DNA of 64,000 nucleotides from Dactylellina haptotyla (Eukaryota; Ascomycota; Orbiliomycetes; Orbiliales; Orbiliaceae): assembly GCA_031310005.1 (NCBI GenBank), contig CM062384.1, forward strand, positions 372,001 through 436,000, written 5' to 3'. Positions 1-11,792 of this stretch are shown here, one piece after another. Each line of letters starts with the position of its first letter. The stretch's first letter is position 1. A program made the position numbers and the translations under genes. Below the pieces are notes generated by a model. That model was not told the origin of the DNA, ran no database searches, and saw nothing but the letters and a program-made list of their open reading frames with translations.

Positions 1-728
1 TGCACATGACACTCATTAGTGAACTCGTGGACGCTTTGATTTGATTGTGAAATAGGATTAAATTTAGCAAGTCTGCTTTTTGGCAATCTCCCACTACCGC
101 CTTACCATTTCGGCCCGTCTTTCTCATTTATCTGATTATATTTGTGCTCTCCAAAGTTGAACTCTTGTATCTGTTTAGGCGCGTGCCCAGGGTGCTTTCG
201 TTGCTAGCTATCCCACCTAGCCTAGCACGGTTATTAGATAGCGGTATTTAGATATATCAATTACCATATGCATTTTACATCCACCAGATCAATTGAGAAA
301 TTTGGCATTTATTTAATAGCACAAAAATTCTCAAATCGTATAATTCCGGTTACCTCGTATAATTGGAATGAGCATCTATTTGCCGTAGAGGTATAATATA
401 GCTTCGAGTGCCGCATTGTTGTTGGCGGTGCTATCGTTATCGGCTAGTTAGTGGCTCATTGGCGGGTGAGTCTTAAAGGTGGGCTGTTTTGTGGGGTTGT
501 GTGTTGACTCAAAGCCAGAAGTCTCTTCGTTCCCTCTTCCTCCAAAACCACGACCGCATCGCCATCCATCTTCGCTGCCAACGGAGCTTCCAGTCCGCCT
601 ACCGACCTGCATTGGACCCGCATATAGGCGTATTCGTCTCGGAATTTACCGTCTCGTTCGATACATAAGCTTCACCGTCCGGATTCATCCCAAGAACTGC
701 GACCAGAAGGTCACCCGAGCAGCCCACC
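1..728. other. intergenic region and 5' leader upstream of leucyl-tRNA synthetase
   Basis: No coding region is supported here. The left 400 bases are AT-rich. The last 250 bases are pyrimidine-rich and probably hold the promoter and 5' UTR of the synthetase, including a TGACTCA motif (separate entry). A GTG-initiated reading frame crossing 479-823 runs through the start codon and first intron of the synthetase and is not a gene. Confidence 0.6.
505..511 (+). promoter_or_regulatory. Gcn4/CPC1-type site TGACTCA upstream of leucyl-tRNA synthetase
   Basis: A perfect TGACTCA lies 218 bp before the proposed ATG at 729. This is the core site of the bZIP activator Gcn4 (CPC1/CpcA in moulds), which induces amino-acid biosynthesis and several aminoacyl-tRNA synthetase genes on amino-acid starvation. 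A near match, TGAGTCT, sits at 467-473. The link to function is inference; a 7-mer also arises by chance. Confidence 0.45.
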
Positions 729-3700
729 ATGGCGAACGCCGAAGACGCTTCCAAAAACACAATCAAGCTCGAGAATGTATGACGGCTGTTATGGATGTTA
801 TACTGGGTGGCCATTTGAGCTAACATCTTCTAATTCTTCCATAGACCGAGAAACGAGATAACCTTATCGAGATCGAAAAACGATACCAGAAAAAATGGCA
901 GGAGGACAAGATTTTCGAGATCAATGCCCCCACCCTCGCCGAAGACCCCACCACCGACCCGGAAGCTCTTCGATCGAAACACCCCAAGTTCTTCGGAACC
1001 ATGGCTTACCCTTACATGAACGGCGTCCTCCACGCCGGTCATTCCTTCACCCTTTCGAAGATTGAGTTCAGCGCAGGATTCGCAAGGATGGAGGGAAAGA
1101 AGGCCTTGTTCCCTCTCGGCTTCCACTGTACCGGCATGCCAATCAAGGCATCGTCAGATAAGATCGTTCGCGAAATGGAGAAGTTCGGCGAGGATTTCAG
1201 CGGCGCCGAAGCAGAACTCGCTGCAGACCAAGCTGAAGAAGCTCCGCCAGCGCCTGCCGCCCCAGCAAAAGGGAAGGAAGATGTCACAAAATTCACCGCC
1301 AAGAAGGGGAAAGCCGCGGCGAAGAAAGTCAACCTCAAGTACCAGTTCCAAATCATGGAGGCCATAGGGGTTCCAAAAGCGGAGATTCCAAAGTTTTCGG
1401 ATCCATACTACTGGTTGACATATTTCCCGCCATTGTGCAAGGAGCACTGCAACTCTTTTGGTGCTAGAATCGACTGGCGAAGGAGCTTCTTGACTACCGA
1501 TGCCAACCCATACTACGATGCCTTTGTCAGGTGGCAGATGAACCGCCTCAAAGAGTTGAAGAAGGTCAAATATGGCGAGAGGTATACCATCTACTCGCCG
1601 AAGGATGGACAGCCATGCATGGACCACGACAGAAGCGAGGGCGAAGCCTTGAACCCACAGGAATACACCGGCATCAAGCTCGAAGTCTTGGAATGGGGAC
1701 AGGATATCAAGGATGTGATCTCCGCTACAAAGGGTCTGGAAGGGTTGAAAATATACATGGTCGCCGCCACCCTTCGCCCGGAGACTATGTACGGCCAGAC
1801 ATGCTGCTTCGTCGGACCAAAGATCGATTACGGCATCTTCAAGGTAAACGACAAGGAGGCGTATCTTTGCACACCTCGTGCTGCTAGAAATATGGCCTTC
1901 CAGCGCATCTTCTCGGAGGACGGCAAGTTCCCACAACTCGCCAGCTTCCAAGGTAGCGCTTTAATCGGAACCCTCGTCAATGCGCCTCTCTCCGTCCACA
2001 AAAATGGTGTCAGAATCTTGCCCATGGAGACCGTTCTTGCAACAAAAGGTACTGGTGTTGTCACCTGCGTTCCATCCGACTCTCCGGATGACTACGCGAC
2101 CGTTACAGACCTCGCCAAGAAACCAGAATACTACAAGATCCAAAAAGAGTGGGCAGAGCTCGAAATCGTCCCGATCATCAAGACTCCAAGTTACGGTGAC
2201 ATGTCGGCGCCTTTCCTTATCAAGGAGCTCAAGATCAACTCCCCGAAGGACAAGGATGCTCTCGCAAAGGCGAAAGAATTGGCCTACAAGGAAGGTTTCT
2301 ACCAGGGAATTATGCTCATCGGTGATTACAAAGATATGGAAGTCCAGAAGGCCAAGCCATTGGTTCGCGAGAAGTTGATGGGCCAAGGTTTGGCTTTTGT
2401 TTACAACGAGCCTGAAGGCCGAGTCATCTCTCGTTCTGGAGACGAGTGTGTTGTCGCTCTTTTGGATCAGTGGTACCTCGACTACGGTGAGGAGCACTGG
2501 CGTAAACAGGTCGAAGACCATCTTGAAGGTAGTATGGAGACTTTCCAATCCGAAACTCTGAATGCTTTCAAGTCGGTTTTGGGCTGGTTGAACCAATGGG
2601 CATGCGCCAGAAGTTACGGTCTTGGTTCCCGCCTTCCATGGGACCCACAGTTCCTTGTTGAATCTCTCAGCGACAGTACTATCTACATGGCGTACTATAC
2701 TATCTGCCACTTCTTGCACTCCTCTCTCGATGGCAAGGAGCCTGGTATGTTCCCTATCAAGGTTGAGCAGATGACCGATGATGTCTGGGACTATGTTTTC
2801 ACTCGCCGAGAACTCACCGAAGATGTTCTTGCTTCCGGCATCTCGAAGGAGAACTTGGAGGCAATGAGACGTGAATTCGAGTACTTCTACCCACTTGACT
2901 TCCGTTGCTCCGGCAAGGACTTGATCCCCAATCACTTTACCTTCTTCTTGTACATTCACATTGCCTTGTTCCCACCGCAATACTGGCCACGAGCTGTCCG
3001 TGCGAACGGCCATCTCTTGCTCAATGGAAACAAGATGTCAAAGTCGACTGGTAACTTTTTGACCCTCGAGGAGACTGTTGCCAAATTCGGTGCTGATGCC
3101 AGCAGAATCGCTTTGGCCGATGCTGGCGACAGCATCGAGGATGCGAACTTTGAAGAGAGCACTGCCAACGCTGCCATTCTTAGAAGTCACACTTTGAAAG
3201 AATGGTGCGAGACTGTCATGCAGGAGATCAAGGAAGGTAAACTCAGAGAGGGCCCCAAGGATCAATGGTGGGATGTTGTCTTTGAGAATGAGATGAACGA
3301 TCTCATTGAGAAAACGAGAGCCGCCTACGCAGCGTACGTATCAAATCTCACACAGCTCATATTTTACGGGCCACGCTAACAAAAAGTTTTATAAACAGTA
3401 CACACTTCAAGGAAGCTCTCAAGATGGGATACTACGAATTCCAGTCCGCCCGTGATTCTTACCGTGAGGGTTGTTTGCAATCCGGTCTTGGTATGCACAA
3501 GGCCCTCGCCCGCCGCTGGATCGAAGTCCAAGCCTTGATGGTCACCCCGATCGCGCCTCATTGGGCCGATTATGTTTGGCAGGAAGTCCTCGAGAACAAG
3601 GGAACCATCCAGAATGAGTTGTTCCCAACCCCCAGCGCTCCCTTCGATAGTTCTCTCGGTGCAGCTTTGGACTACGTTCGAGCACTCAGCGGCAAGATCA

Positions 3701-4242
3701 CAAGCACAGAAGCGGCACAGTTGAAGAAGATGAGTAAGGGCAAGAAGGGTTTCTTCGACCCCAAGCAACCGAAGAAGGTTACCATCTTCGTGGCGAGGAA
3801 TTATCCAGCTTGGCAAGAATCTTATGTCGAGCTCGTAAGGAAGCACTTTGATGCGGTCAGCATTAGCATCAACGACAAGGGTCTTGCGGCGGATGTTCCA
3901 AAGGCAGAAATGAAGAAGGCCATGCCTTTCATTCAGATGTTGAAGCAGAAGCTCGTGGGCGCGAAGGAAGACCCAGAGTCAGTTTTGGATAGGAAGTTGA
4001 AATTTGACGAAGTTAAGACTTTGACTGCTGTTCTGCCAGCGATGAAGAAGACGACCGGAAGCGCGATCATGGTAGTTGTGGTTGTAGATGACGGTGGTAA
4101 GACAGGAAACCTCGTTGGAGAGACCGGAGAGTTGACACCGGTAGAGGGAGCTTTGCCGCCGGCAGCAGAGGCGGCCGTACCAGGAGCGCCGACATTCTCG
4201 TTTGAGAATGTAGCAGAAGAAAGCGCTGCTGGACCTGCATAA
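729..4242 (+). CDS. CDC60: cytosolic leucyl-tRNA synthetase (class I)
   Basis: Charges tRNA-Leu with leucine in the cytosol. I place three exons: 729-776, 845-3333 and 3399-4242, giving 1,126 residues, a normal length for fungal cytosolic LeuRS. The first ATG, in ACCATGG context, opens a 16-codon exon; both introns are short with GT..AG ends. The class I signature reads HAGH at residues 79-82 after PYMNG, and KMSKS lies at about 746-750. The CP1 editing insert carries the threonine-rich stretch TLRPETMYG near residue 325, and a later segment (GTGVVTCVPSDSPDD) has the conserved editing-site aspartate region. A lysine/alanine-rich insertion (about 135-180) interrupts the N-terminal Rossmann half, as in other eukaryotic cytosolic forms. 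No mitochondrial presequence is seen, so this is the cytosolic enzyme. A Gcn4-type site lies upstream. Confidence 0.97.
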
Positions 4243-5054
4243 AATTCTAGATGTATCTTTTCCTCTTTTTTCTTTATTTCGGTTTTGGCTTTTTTCATAA
4301 AAGATTCCCATGCATCGTTTGTCTATCTGAGTAGCTCGTAGTCTATCTATCCATCTATCATTATTACCGCTAGACCAATAAATCGAACACAGAATAATCT
4401 CAAGTAACCAAATCTCATCCCGGGTTAGAGCTATCCGCATCGGACCTACTGCAGATGCAATCCGCCAGACTGGGGAAGGTACCCAAAAGAGATCACCAGC
4501 CGGTATAACCCGGCTAGCTCGAGATCCAAGATACTTTCATTCTGCCATATACGGAATATAATGAGCACAATGATGTCGGTCAGGGAACTCTTCAAACGGA
4601 AAAAAGCTTATCGCTAAAAATTTGCGGGACCCTTGCACATCGAGTGCATGTGTCACTGTGACTGGACACCAGCGGTTCCGAGATGATAGTGGTCGAGATA
4701 GGCCGGGTTTTCGTAGTTTGATACCTTCTCGAATGATACAATGGATACGGATACGTATCGATAAACCCCCTCTTCCCTTCTCCTTTCATCTCATTTGTAC
4801 CCCGCAGATAGACTGAGCTTATTCGCTGCTTCGTGCTTTTTTCTTTCCCGCTTGGAAGCTTTTCCTGGTAGCTCGACTGTTGCATTCCGCCAGCTGCAAC
4901 ACATTCCGCATTTCCCAGAACGTCGATTTTGGACTAAAACATCCGCGTCGACCAACCTCTTTTCCCAACATCAAGCGTCTAGCTTATATTTTAGACTACT
5001 AGTTGTTTTTTCTCTCTCAGCTAATAATACTCGCTCTTAATATCATCTCGAACG
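4243..5054. other. intergenic region between leucyl-tRNA synthetase and HIS2
   Basis: Holds the 3' UTR of the synthetase and the promoter and 5' leader of the histidinol-phosphatase gene. The last 150 bases are pyrimidine-rich (TTTTCTTTCCC, TTTTTTCTCTCTC), as is common ahead of fungal starts. I found no perfect TGACTCA and no supported gene. Confidence 0.6.
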
Positions 5055-6107
5055 ATGCCTTTCTCTCACCATTCACACTCCGGCCAATTCTGCGCCCACG
5101 CAAAAGACACCCTGGAAGAATGCATCCTCACGGCCATCTCCAAGAACCTGCGGACCTTCTGCCTGACCGAGCACATGCCACGAAATGAACCTCGCGACCT
5201 CTACCCGGAAGAAATAGAAGCCTCCATCACCCCGGAAACCCTCCACGCCCGGTTCGCAGAATACTACAAAACCGCGCTGGAATTGCGCGAAAAGTATAAG
5301 AGCCAGATCACCCTGCTGATTGGATTCGAAGTGGACTGGATCCGCCCTTCCTCTCTGGAGGAAATCACCCGATTACGCGAGATGTACGACTTCGACATCT
5401 TTGTCGGGTCCGTACATCACGTCGATGAGATTCCTATAGATTTCTCGCGGGAGGTGTTCGAGCAGGCTATCACCACCGTCGAAGCACTGGATACTCGTGG
5501 TGACGGAGACGCGGTGTGTCACAATGGAGTTGAGATCTCGCGGTTCGATGAGATACAAGTCACGGAATCGAAGGGGGAACCGCGCCTGTTCGAGGCGTAT
5601 TTTGATACGCAGTATGCCATGCTCACGGCTTTACGACCACCCGTTATCGGGCACTTTGATCTTATCCGGTTGAAGGCTACAGACTACAGTGTTGATTTCA
5701 AGACCATGCCAAAGGTCTGGGAGAAGGTGGTCAGGAATGTCAAGTTTATCGTGGAGTACGGCGGCATGGTGGAGATTAATTCTGCGGCGGTGAGGAAGGG
5801 GTGGGAGTATCCGTACCCGGGACCTGATGTATTGCGGGTTATGGTGAAAAAAGGGGTTAAGCTTGTGATGAGCGATGATAGCCACGGGGTCGCACAGGTT
5901 GGGTTCGGGTATGCTAGGTGTTTGGAGTATCTGGCTGAACAGGGAGTTGAGGAGATCTGGTATTATGAGTGGAAGGGTAATGAGAGGCGGGTTCAAGACG
6001 GTGTTCTAAAAACAGCAGACGGGTTATCATTACCTAAAATTGGAGCTGCCAACGTTGAGGCTAAGAGTATCCGACTGGACGACTTGAAGGGAGTGGTGGT
6101 AGCTTAG
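5055..6107 (+). CDS. HIS2: histidinol-phosphatase, PHP family
   Basis: Removes phosphate from L-histidinol phosphate to give histidinol, the penultimate block of histidine biosynthesis, in the cytosol. The gene is a single uninterrupted frame of 350 residues, close to the length of yeast His2. The N-terminus shows the PHP metal-binding start (H5-H6-S-H8 followed by C-A-H), then TEHMPR, GFEVDW and SVHH, each matching a PHP metal-ligand block. Near the end SDDSHG supplies the final Asp/His ligands. It therefore belongs to the HIS2/HisK PHP class and not to the HAD class fused in bacterial HisB. It lies tail-to-head after the leucyl-tRNA synthetase with about 0.8 kb between them. Confidence 0.95.
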   Translation: MPFSHHSHSGQFCAHAKDTLEECILTAISKNLRTFCLTEHMPRNEPRDLYPEEIEASITPETLHARFAEYYKTALELREKYKSQITLLIGFEVDWIRPSSLEEITRLREMYDFDIFVGSVHHVDEIPIDFSREVFEQAITTVEALDTRGDGDAVCHNGVEISRFDEIQVTESKGEPRLFEAYFDTQYAMLTALRPPVIGHFDLIRLKATDYSVDFKTMPKVWEKVVRNVKFIVEYGGMVEINSAAVRKGWEYPYPGPDVLRVMVKKGVKLVMSDDSHGVAQVGFGYARCLEYLAEQGVEEIWYYEWKGNERRVQDGVLKTADGLSLPKIGAANVEAKSIRLDDLKGVVVA

Positions 6108-6561
6108 TAGCTTGTATTTCTAATTCTATAAAATCTATCGTGTCCTTATTCTCAAGACTGTTTTACATTTATAGAGCTATTATTCGTCGAACTTTTGATA
6201 CGCCGAGCTAGTCTCGAAGCCAGACGGGGCATTTTTGACGTCGAGCGACTTAAAAAAGTTGAAGCGGCACGGTGTCGGGGAGCGTTGGCAGCAAGATCGT
6301 CGTGATGTGTGGTCAATTAAGTAATTATTATTTATATTTAGTAAGATCAATAGAGCTTCATCGCGATCATCTCACACACGGTCGTTAAAATATTTATTTC
6401 GAGCTAGTTTATTCAACCCTTGCCAAGACTTACTTTGTATTTGAGTTTTTTTCCACACTGCAAGCAATAAAAATGCATGCTGACAACATCATCCAGCCTC
6501 AATAGTTTCACTGTATCTCGCCGTAAAAGATATAGTGTATATGCTTCAATCATCTGAAACA
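6108..6561. other. intergenic region between HIS2 and the APH-family gene
   Basis: AT-rich sequence with no supported coding region. It should hold the HIS2 3' UTR and the promoter of the next gene. Nothing else recognised. Confidence 0.5.
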
Positions 6562-7824
6562 ATGGAATGGCAGAGAGGTGTCTTCGGCACACAGCCTATC
6601 TGGAAGATCGAGCCGCCTATTGAAGCCGTCACAAATCTTATGCAGACAAAAATCAGTGGCACAAACATCGAAACAGCTGATAAAGATATACCGGAATATC
6701 TTGGCGGCGGCGCATTCAATAAGCTGTACTTAATGAATTCGTCAACTGGACAGTGGATTTTACGAGTTACCCTTCCAGTGGATCCTTTCTTTAAAACAGC
6801 TAGCGAGGTTGCTACCTTAAAATTTGTAGCTTCCTATACGTCGCTGCCCGTCCCTCCAGTGGCTGCATATTGGGATGGAACTGATAACGATTCATCGGCG
6901 GATAAGTCGCTCGGTCTAGAATGGATTTTAATGGGAAAACTCCCGGGAAAAACTCTATCAGATGCTTGGATGGACATAGCTCTCGACAAGAAGATTGAAA
7001 TTGTGGAGTCAATTGCTGACAAGCTGCACGAACTATATGCGTGCAAAGAAGCTCGGTTCTCAGCCCTGGGAAATATCTATGGAAAACAAGAGCTCCAGAA
7101 ATCGTCATTATTAGAGGCTCCATACTCAATTGGTCGGATTGTATCCATGGCGTTCTTCTGGAACCAACGGCTTCAACAGCCAGTTAATCGGGGCCCGTTC
7201 TCTTCCTCAGCAGAATGGCTAACGTCACGGCTTCAGCTTGTTGAGCAAGAATGCAATGATATACTAGAATCGGATCAAACTGATTCCGATGACAAAGAAG
7301 ATGCTGAAGATTTTAAATCGATTGCTCAGCGGCTAACCAGGCAAATGGAATTCTTTTGCCAACCTCTAGAAGAAAATATCTTTGTCCTTCATCACGACGA
7401 CCTAAATTCCCATAATATTCTCATAGATCCGGTTTCCGGGGCTTTAACTGGGATTCTTGACTGGGAATGTGTTTCCGCCTTACCTATCTGGAAGTCTTGC
7501 CAACTACCACATTTCCTCGCTAACGAATGGACTCGAGATGTAAAACCGATTCTTGGCGAATATCTGAGAGCAGATGGCTCGCTTAGCAATTTATATCCCG
7601 AGCATCTTAAAGAATGGGAAGTGACTGTTCTGGCTGAACGTTTTCTGAAGCGTATGGAAAGTAAGAACTCTGATTGGATAAACGTCTATCGATCTTCGGA
7701 ACGGATCCGGGACTTCGACTGTGCTATTAAGAACTGCGACAACCCCTTTATGACTGGAAAGATAGAAAAGTGGCTGGATGTATTAGAAAACAATGAGCCG
7801 TATAAAAGACTTTCAGAGCTCTAA
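6562..7824 (+). CDS. APH/choline-kinase-fold phosphotransferase (aminoglycoside phosphotransferase family)
   Basis: A single-exon protein of about 420 residues with the kinase-like APH fold, common in multigene families in moulds. The substrate is unknown; it should not be read as antibiotic resistance. The catalytic Brenner motif is H278-x-D280 to N285 (HHDDLNSHNILID) and the metal-binding Asp is D300 in GILDWE. An N-lobe strand GGGAFNKLY corresponds to the nucleotide-binding loop, and the family opening FGTQPIWKIEP is present. I prefer the ATG at 6562 (A at -3, G at +4) because MEWQRG.FG is where homologous proteins usually begin; in-frame ATGs at 6535 and 6541 would add up to nine residues. 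Acidic residues (SDDKEDAEDF) fill a linker near residue 238. Confidence 0.85.
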   Translation: MEWQRGVFGTQPIWKIEPPIEAVTNLMQTKISGTNIETADKDIPEYLGGGAFNKLYLMNSSTGQWILRVTLPVDPFFKTASEVATLKFVASYTSLPVPPVAAYWDGTDNDSSADKSLGLEWILMGKLPGKTLSDAWMDIALDKKIEIVESIADKLHELYACKEARFSALGNIYGKQELQKSSLLEAPYSIGRIVSMAFFWNQRLQQPVNRGPFSSSAEWLTSRLQLVEQECNDILESDQTDSDDKEDAEDFKSIAQRLTRQMEFFCQPLEENIFVLHHDDLNSHNILIDPVSGALTGILDWECVSALPIWKSCQLPHFLANEWTRDVKPILGEYLRADGSLSNLYPEHLKEWEVTVLAERFLKRMESKNSDWINVYRSSERIRDFDCAIKNCDNPFMTGKIEKWLDVLENNEPYKRLSEL

Positions 7825-8072
7825 TTTCATCCTATGTATGCAATCAAGCTAATCAATAAATTATTATTACAAATGATCCGCCGCGAGACTGTATGGCATC
7901 AGCAATATACTTTATTTTACAGTAATGTCATTACAGCATCATCAAAATCGTCATTAATAAATTCAGTCCAGCAGAATTCATTATATATATATATATCTCA
8001 CAGCTTGAATCTAGTAGGTAGATGTTGCATATAACTTTAAGAAAGAGACGCCCGTTTTCCACATCTTAGGGC

Positions 8073-11000
8073 TCACCAGGATAACTCAGGTGAAGAGTTT
8101 CTTCGGTCTTTCCGAGCCTGCTCCAATGCAGCCCAGCCAGATTTTTCGTAAATTTCAATATCAGCTGTGTCCCAATTGTATTGCTGGTAGAAAGACCGTT
8201 TTGCTTCGGGCGCATCCATAGCACCAGCTTTTAAGAGCACATCTAGTACCTGAAGAACGTAACCTCGTTGAGTCTCCGAGTGACACAAAGAAGAAGCCAC
8301 CAAAGCAGCTTGCGCCGCAGTGTTGTGATGACCGCCCTGTGCGTTCACATTGGCCCCGGCATCTAAAAGGGCCTGGAGCACTATGCGAGGATAGTACATA
8401 GACTTCGAAGCAGCTGCCTGAAGCGCGTTGCCGTAGTAGCCCCCTTGGGCGTTAATATCCGCACCGTTTTCCAGCAGCTTTTCGATAACGGCTTTTAACT
8501 CATCTGACGTATTATAACAGTCATCCCAGAAGTTAGAACTATTATGACTAGTATACGCAGCACTGAAGGCAGCTGCTTGTAGGGCATTTCCGAAATAGCC
8601 GCCTCGAGCGTTAACATCTGCACCAGACTCTAAAAGAAGTTGAATAGTATCCACAGGGAAATACCGGTCGTAAGCCGAAAAGAACTTGTCGCCTTCAGTA
8701 GCAGCCGCAGCTTGTAAGGCAGTCCCGTAATGACCACCAAAGGCATTGATATCGGCGCCGGCGTCAAGAAGCATTCGGATTATCTGATTATTTGGGAGAT
8801 CTTGTCCATAACCAAAGGCAGCAGCCGCTGCTTGTAGGGGATTTCCATAGTAGCCACATTCAGTGTTAGTCTCCGCACCCGCTTTTAACAACATCTCCAC
8901 CACTGCGGAGGTGACCCTAACTTCAAAATTGCCGTTGAACCGATGTACACTGGTAACAGCAGCTTGCAGCGCAGTACCCGATTGGCCCCCTTTAGCGTTG
9001 ACATCGGCGCCAGCATCAAGGAGAATTCGTATCATATTCTCGTTCTTTTTTCTTAGGGAACTACTTGCGGCGGCGGCGGCGTGGAGCGCGCTTGAAAAGT
9101 ATCCGGCCCGAGCATTCACGTCGACATCGAAATTTTTATTAGTGAGCAGAACTCGGGCGAGTTCTGCGCAATGGTTTAGGGATAAAACATAGATTAGGCT
9201 TGTGTCAGTACCGTATTTTGCATAGTCACCGACGCCAGTGTCGTGTAATCGCTTCAATCGCTGAAAAAGTAAAGGTTTGCCTTGGAGTTTTTGTAGGAAT
9301 TCGTGCTGGTGGACACCTCGAGCTTGCGCTCGTTCAGCATGGTAAAACAAGTTGCGATTTACATATTCAAGGAAAGGATGTCTATCCCAAGAGAGTTGTT
9401 GGGATTCAGGGTGACTGTTGTCAAACCCTTCTGTCTCAAGATATGCCAGACAACAAGCCGCCAGCCTGCTATGACTGGAGCCTATGACATCGGAAGCTAG
9501 ACTTGGATCAAGCATCTTAAGTCTATTATTCCTGAGGAGGAAATCCGTAATTGTCTTATGAATAAATCGTACGTGAGTCCCGCCTTTACTTTCAACACAT
9601 GCAATTAAGCCTCTCCCCGTGCTGATAATAAACTTTTCAATATCTTCGGGGATAGCTGAGAAATCTTGATTTGATAGGGCCTCGGGGTCCGTTCCAGCTA
9701 GTACGGCTTCGTATATTTGGTCATGGTATAAAAAGGATTGGTTGAACAAAATCCATTGTATCATTAATACTGTTTGTTCTTGGTATGGATTATCTTTTTC
9801 TAAAATCGTTCGGAAAACTTCGTCGAGGTCGCTCGGGATTTGGTTTAGCTTTCTTCTTGCGGCCTCAAGCCTCCCGTCGTTATATGCATCATTGAGCATA
9901 CGCGTCACAAGTATAACCCACATAAAGACGCCATCGGCCTTTTCGAGAAGCTCTGTTTTGATGCTACCTTCTTTAACTCTGAGATTTCCCTGAATATATT
10001 TTTCTATAGCCAGGTTATGTTCGGTTCGATTTTCCAAGACTAGTTCGGCCACTTTTCGTATGCTATATCTTGGGTAATGACGGCTCGATTGACAAATATT
10101 GAGAACAACGCCAGAGGCAACCGCGGCAACGCTCAGTTTCTCAAGAAATGATATAGCTTCCTTTACGTCGTCGTCATTACATTCGTCCAGGGCGTCAATA
10201 AATAAAATCGTCGGTTTCACTTTGAGCCGGAAGGTCTCGAGCAAGAACCTTTGGAGCTCTCCTGGGTGCCACGCCCATTGTTTTGATGGCCCATGTTTTT
10301 TATTCTTGTCCAGGAACATCGGGATAAAGCGATCGAACTGTTGCTGGTCTTGGTCTAGAATTTGATAGACAAGCGACCGAAGCATACCCAAGAAAGACCT
10401 TTGAAGAGGCACACCACGAGCATTGAAAAAATAACTCCCGATAATATAATCTGGGAATAATTCCTTAGCCCGGAGGAATATATACTTCACAAGAGTAGAT
10501 TTTCCGGCGCCTGGTTTGCCTTTGATCCAGAGAATACCATTTGAGTTTGCAATATTCTCTCGATTTTTCCACTGCTCAAATTGTATAGTCTCAAAAATCC
10601 AGTTGCAGGTATTCTGGTGACTTTCGCGAATATCGTTTAGCCTATCGTCTATTTCCTCGAAGCTGAGGGACTGAAGGCAGGCAAACTTGGTCTCAGGTTG
10701 ATAAAGGTCTAAACACATTGCGACGAAGTATTAGCAGTCTAGAATCAAATGTGGAACCTCCAAAGCTTACTTGTGCGTATCTTTTGGCATGGGGGTATTG
10801 AGGAGATTAATTCTTTGGCATATGCTGCTGCCGTTGCCGCTGCATAGCCCTGCCAATCTTTGGCCTTGTGAGAATCCGAGTAGTCGCAGATACCTCGAAT
10901 CACTAGGCATGGAAAGTTATCCATAATACCGGCCGCTTCCATCTCGAAGCAACAGACGTCGAGCTCCTTGGTAATCTGATCCCTGACCTTCGCATCTTTG

Positions 11001-11792
11001 ATCACCTGATTGCCTGATGCTATCAAGCCGTAGTGAATAACTGGACCTCCCTCCACTCGGTTAGGTCGGGGGTACCATCATTGCCACATCGCAACTTTGA
11101 CAATTTCCAGACCAGTTCACATGTTCATACTCGGCTTTAAATAAGATATCTTCCTCTACTCCTGGATTCCGGAATTGGGCTCTCTTCTCCCTAAATTTAG
11201 AGCACGCTTCAGCAATAAAATCCAATATTCGGTTTGGCTCAAGTAGATGTTTTGATTGCAGTTTAGATATAGCGGTCAAGAGCTCCATAGGTGGTTTATC
11301 GAGGACACCGATCCGTTGAAATGTGCCTCCAGCAATAGTTTTACCGTAATCGTATTGCACGACTCCAGGGGAATTTCCGGTGGGCTTGCTAACCACAACA
11401 TCGCCTAACCGTATATCAACGGTCTGGCTGGGAGCGCCTCCACCAACTCCCACCATTAGACAATATTTTAAGGAGGGGAAACTTGACCGCATCAGAGAGC
11501 AAACAACTGCGGCGCTGTTAGTCCCATATCGACCCGAAGCGAGACAAGTGATAACGATATTGTGGGAATTGATGGCTCCTAAGATATACGCATTACGGTC
11601 TTCTGGGTGTTTCGGAAGGTCGGGGTGCACGAAATCCAGCATGGACCTAGCTGCCGCCATCTCAATTGGAAGAGCACATATCCAACCGATCGTGTAATCA
11701 TCGAGCGAGACAGGTCTCGCAGGTGCCGCCTTATCGCCGCGATCCCATGTCTCATCTTTGCTTTCTCGACGTCTCTTTGACATATTTAGCAA
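8073..11792 (-). CDS. NLR-type STAND protein: PNP_UDP, NACHT and ankyrin repeats (one frame break)
   Basis: A fungal NOD-like receptor. The N-terminal effector domain has the purine-nucleoside-phosphorylase fold ([54 protein letters not shown]). An intron at 10709-10770, with a TGCTAATAC branch site and phase matching on both sides, joins it to the NACHT part. There the entry motif ([13 protein letters not shown]) precedes Walker [10 protein letters not shown] at about 10494-10520 and Walker B FIDALDE. The C-terminus has seven ankyrin-like units, most containing N-A-x-G-G-x-x-G-x-A-L-Q-A-A. Within the PNP domain the frame changes at a run of five cytosines (11068-11072, minus-strand sense): upstream reading stops at 11061, while the rest continues in the next frame from [10 protein letters not shown]. 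Such proteins are known in fungal non-self recognition; the role here is inferred. Start could also be the second ATG at 11783. Confidence 0.85.

Noticed and set aside
1154-3013. Long minus-strand frames (265 and 350 codons)
   Set aside because: Antisense shadows of the leucyl-tRNA synthetase; codon bias of the real gene leaves the opposite frames open.
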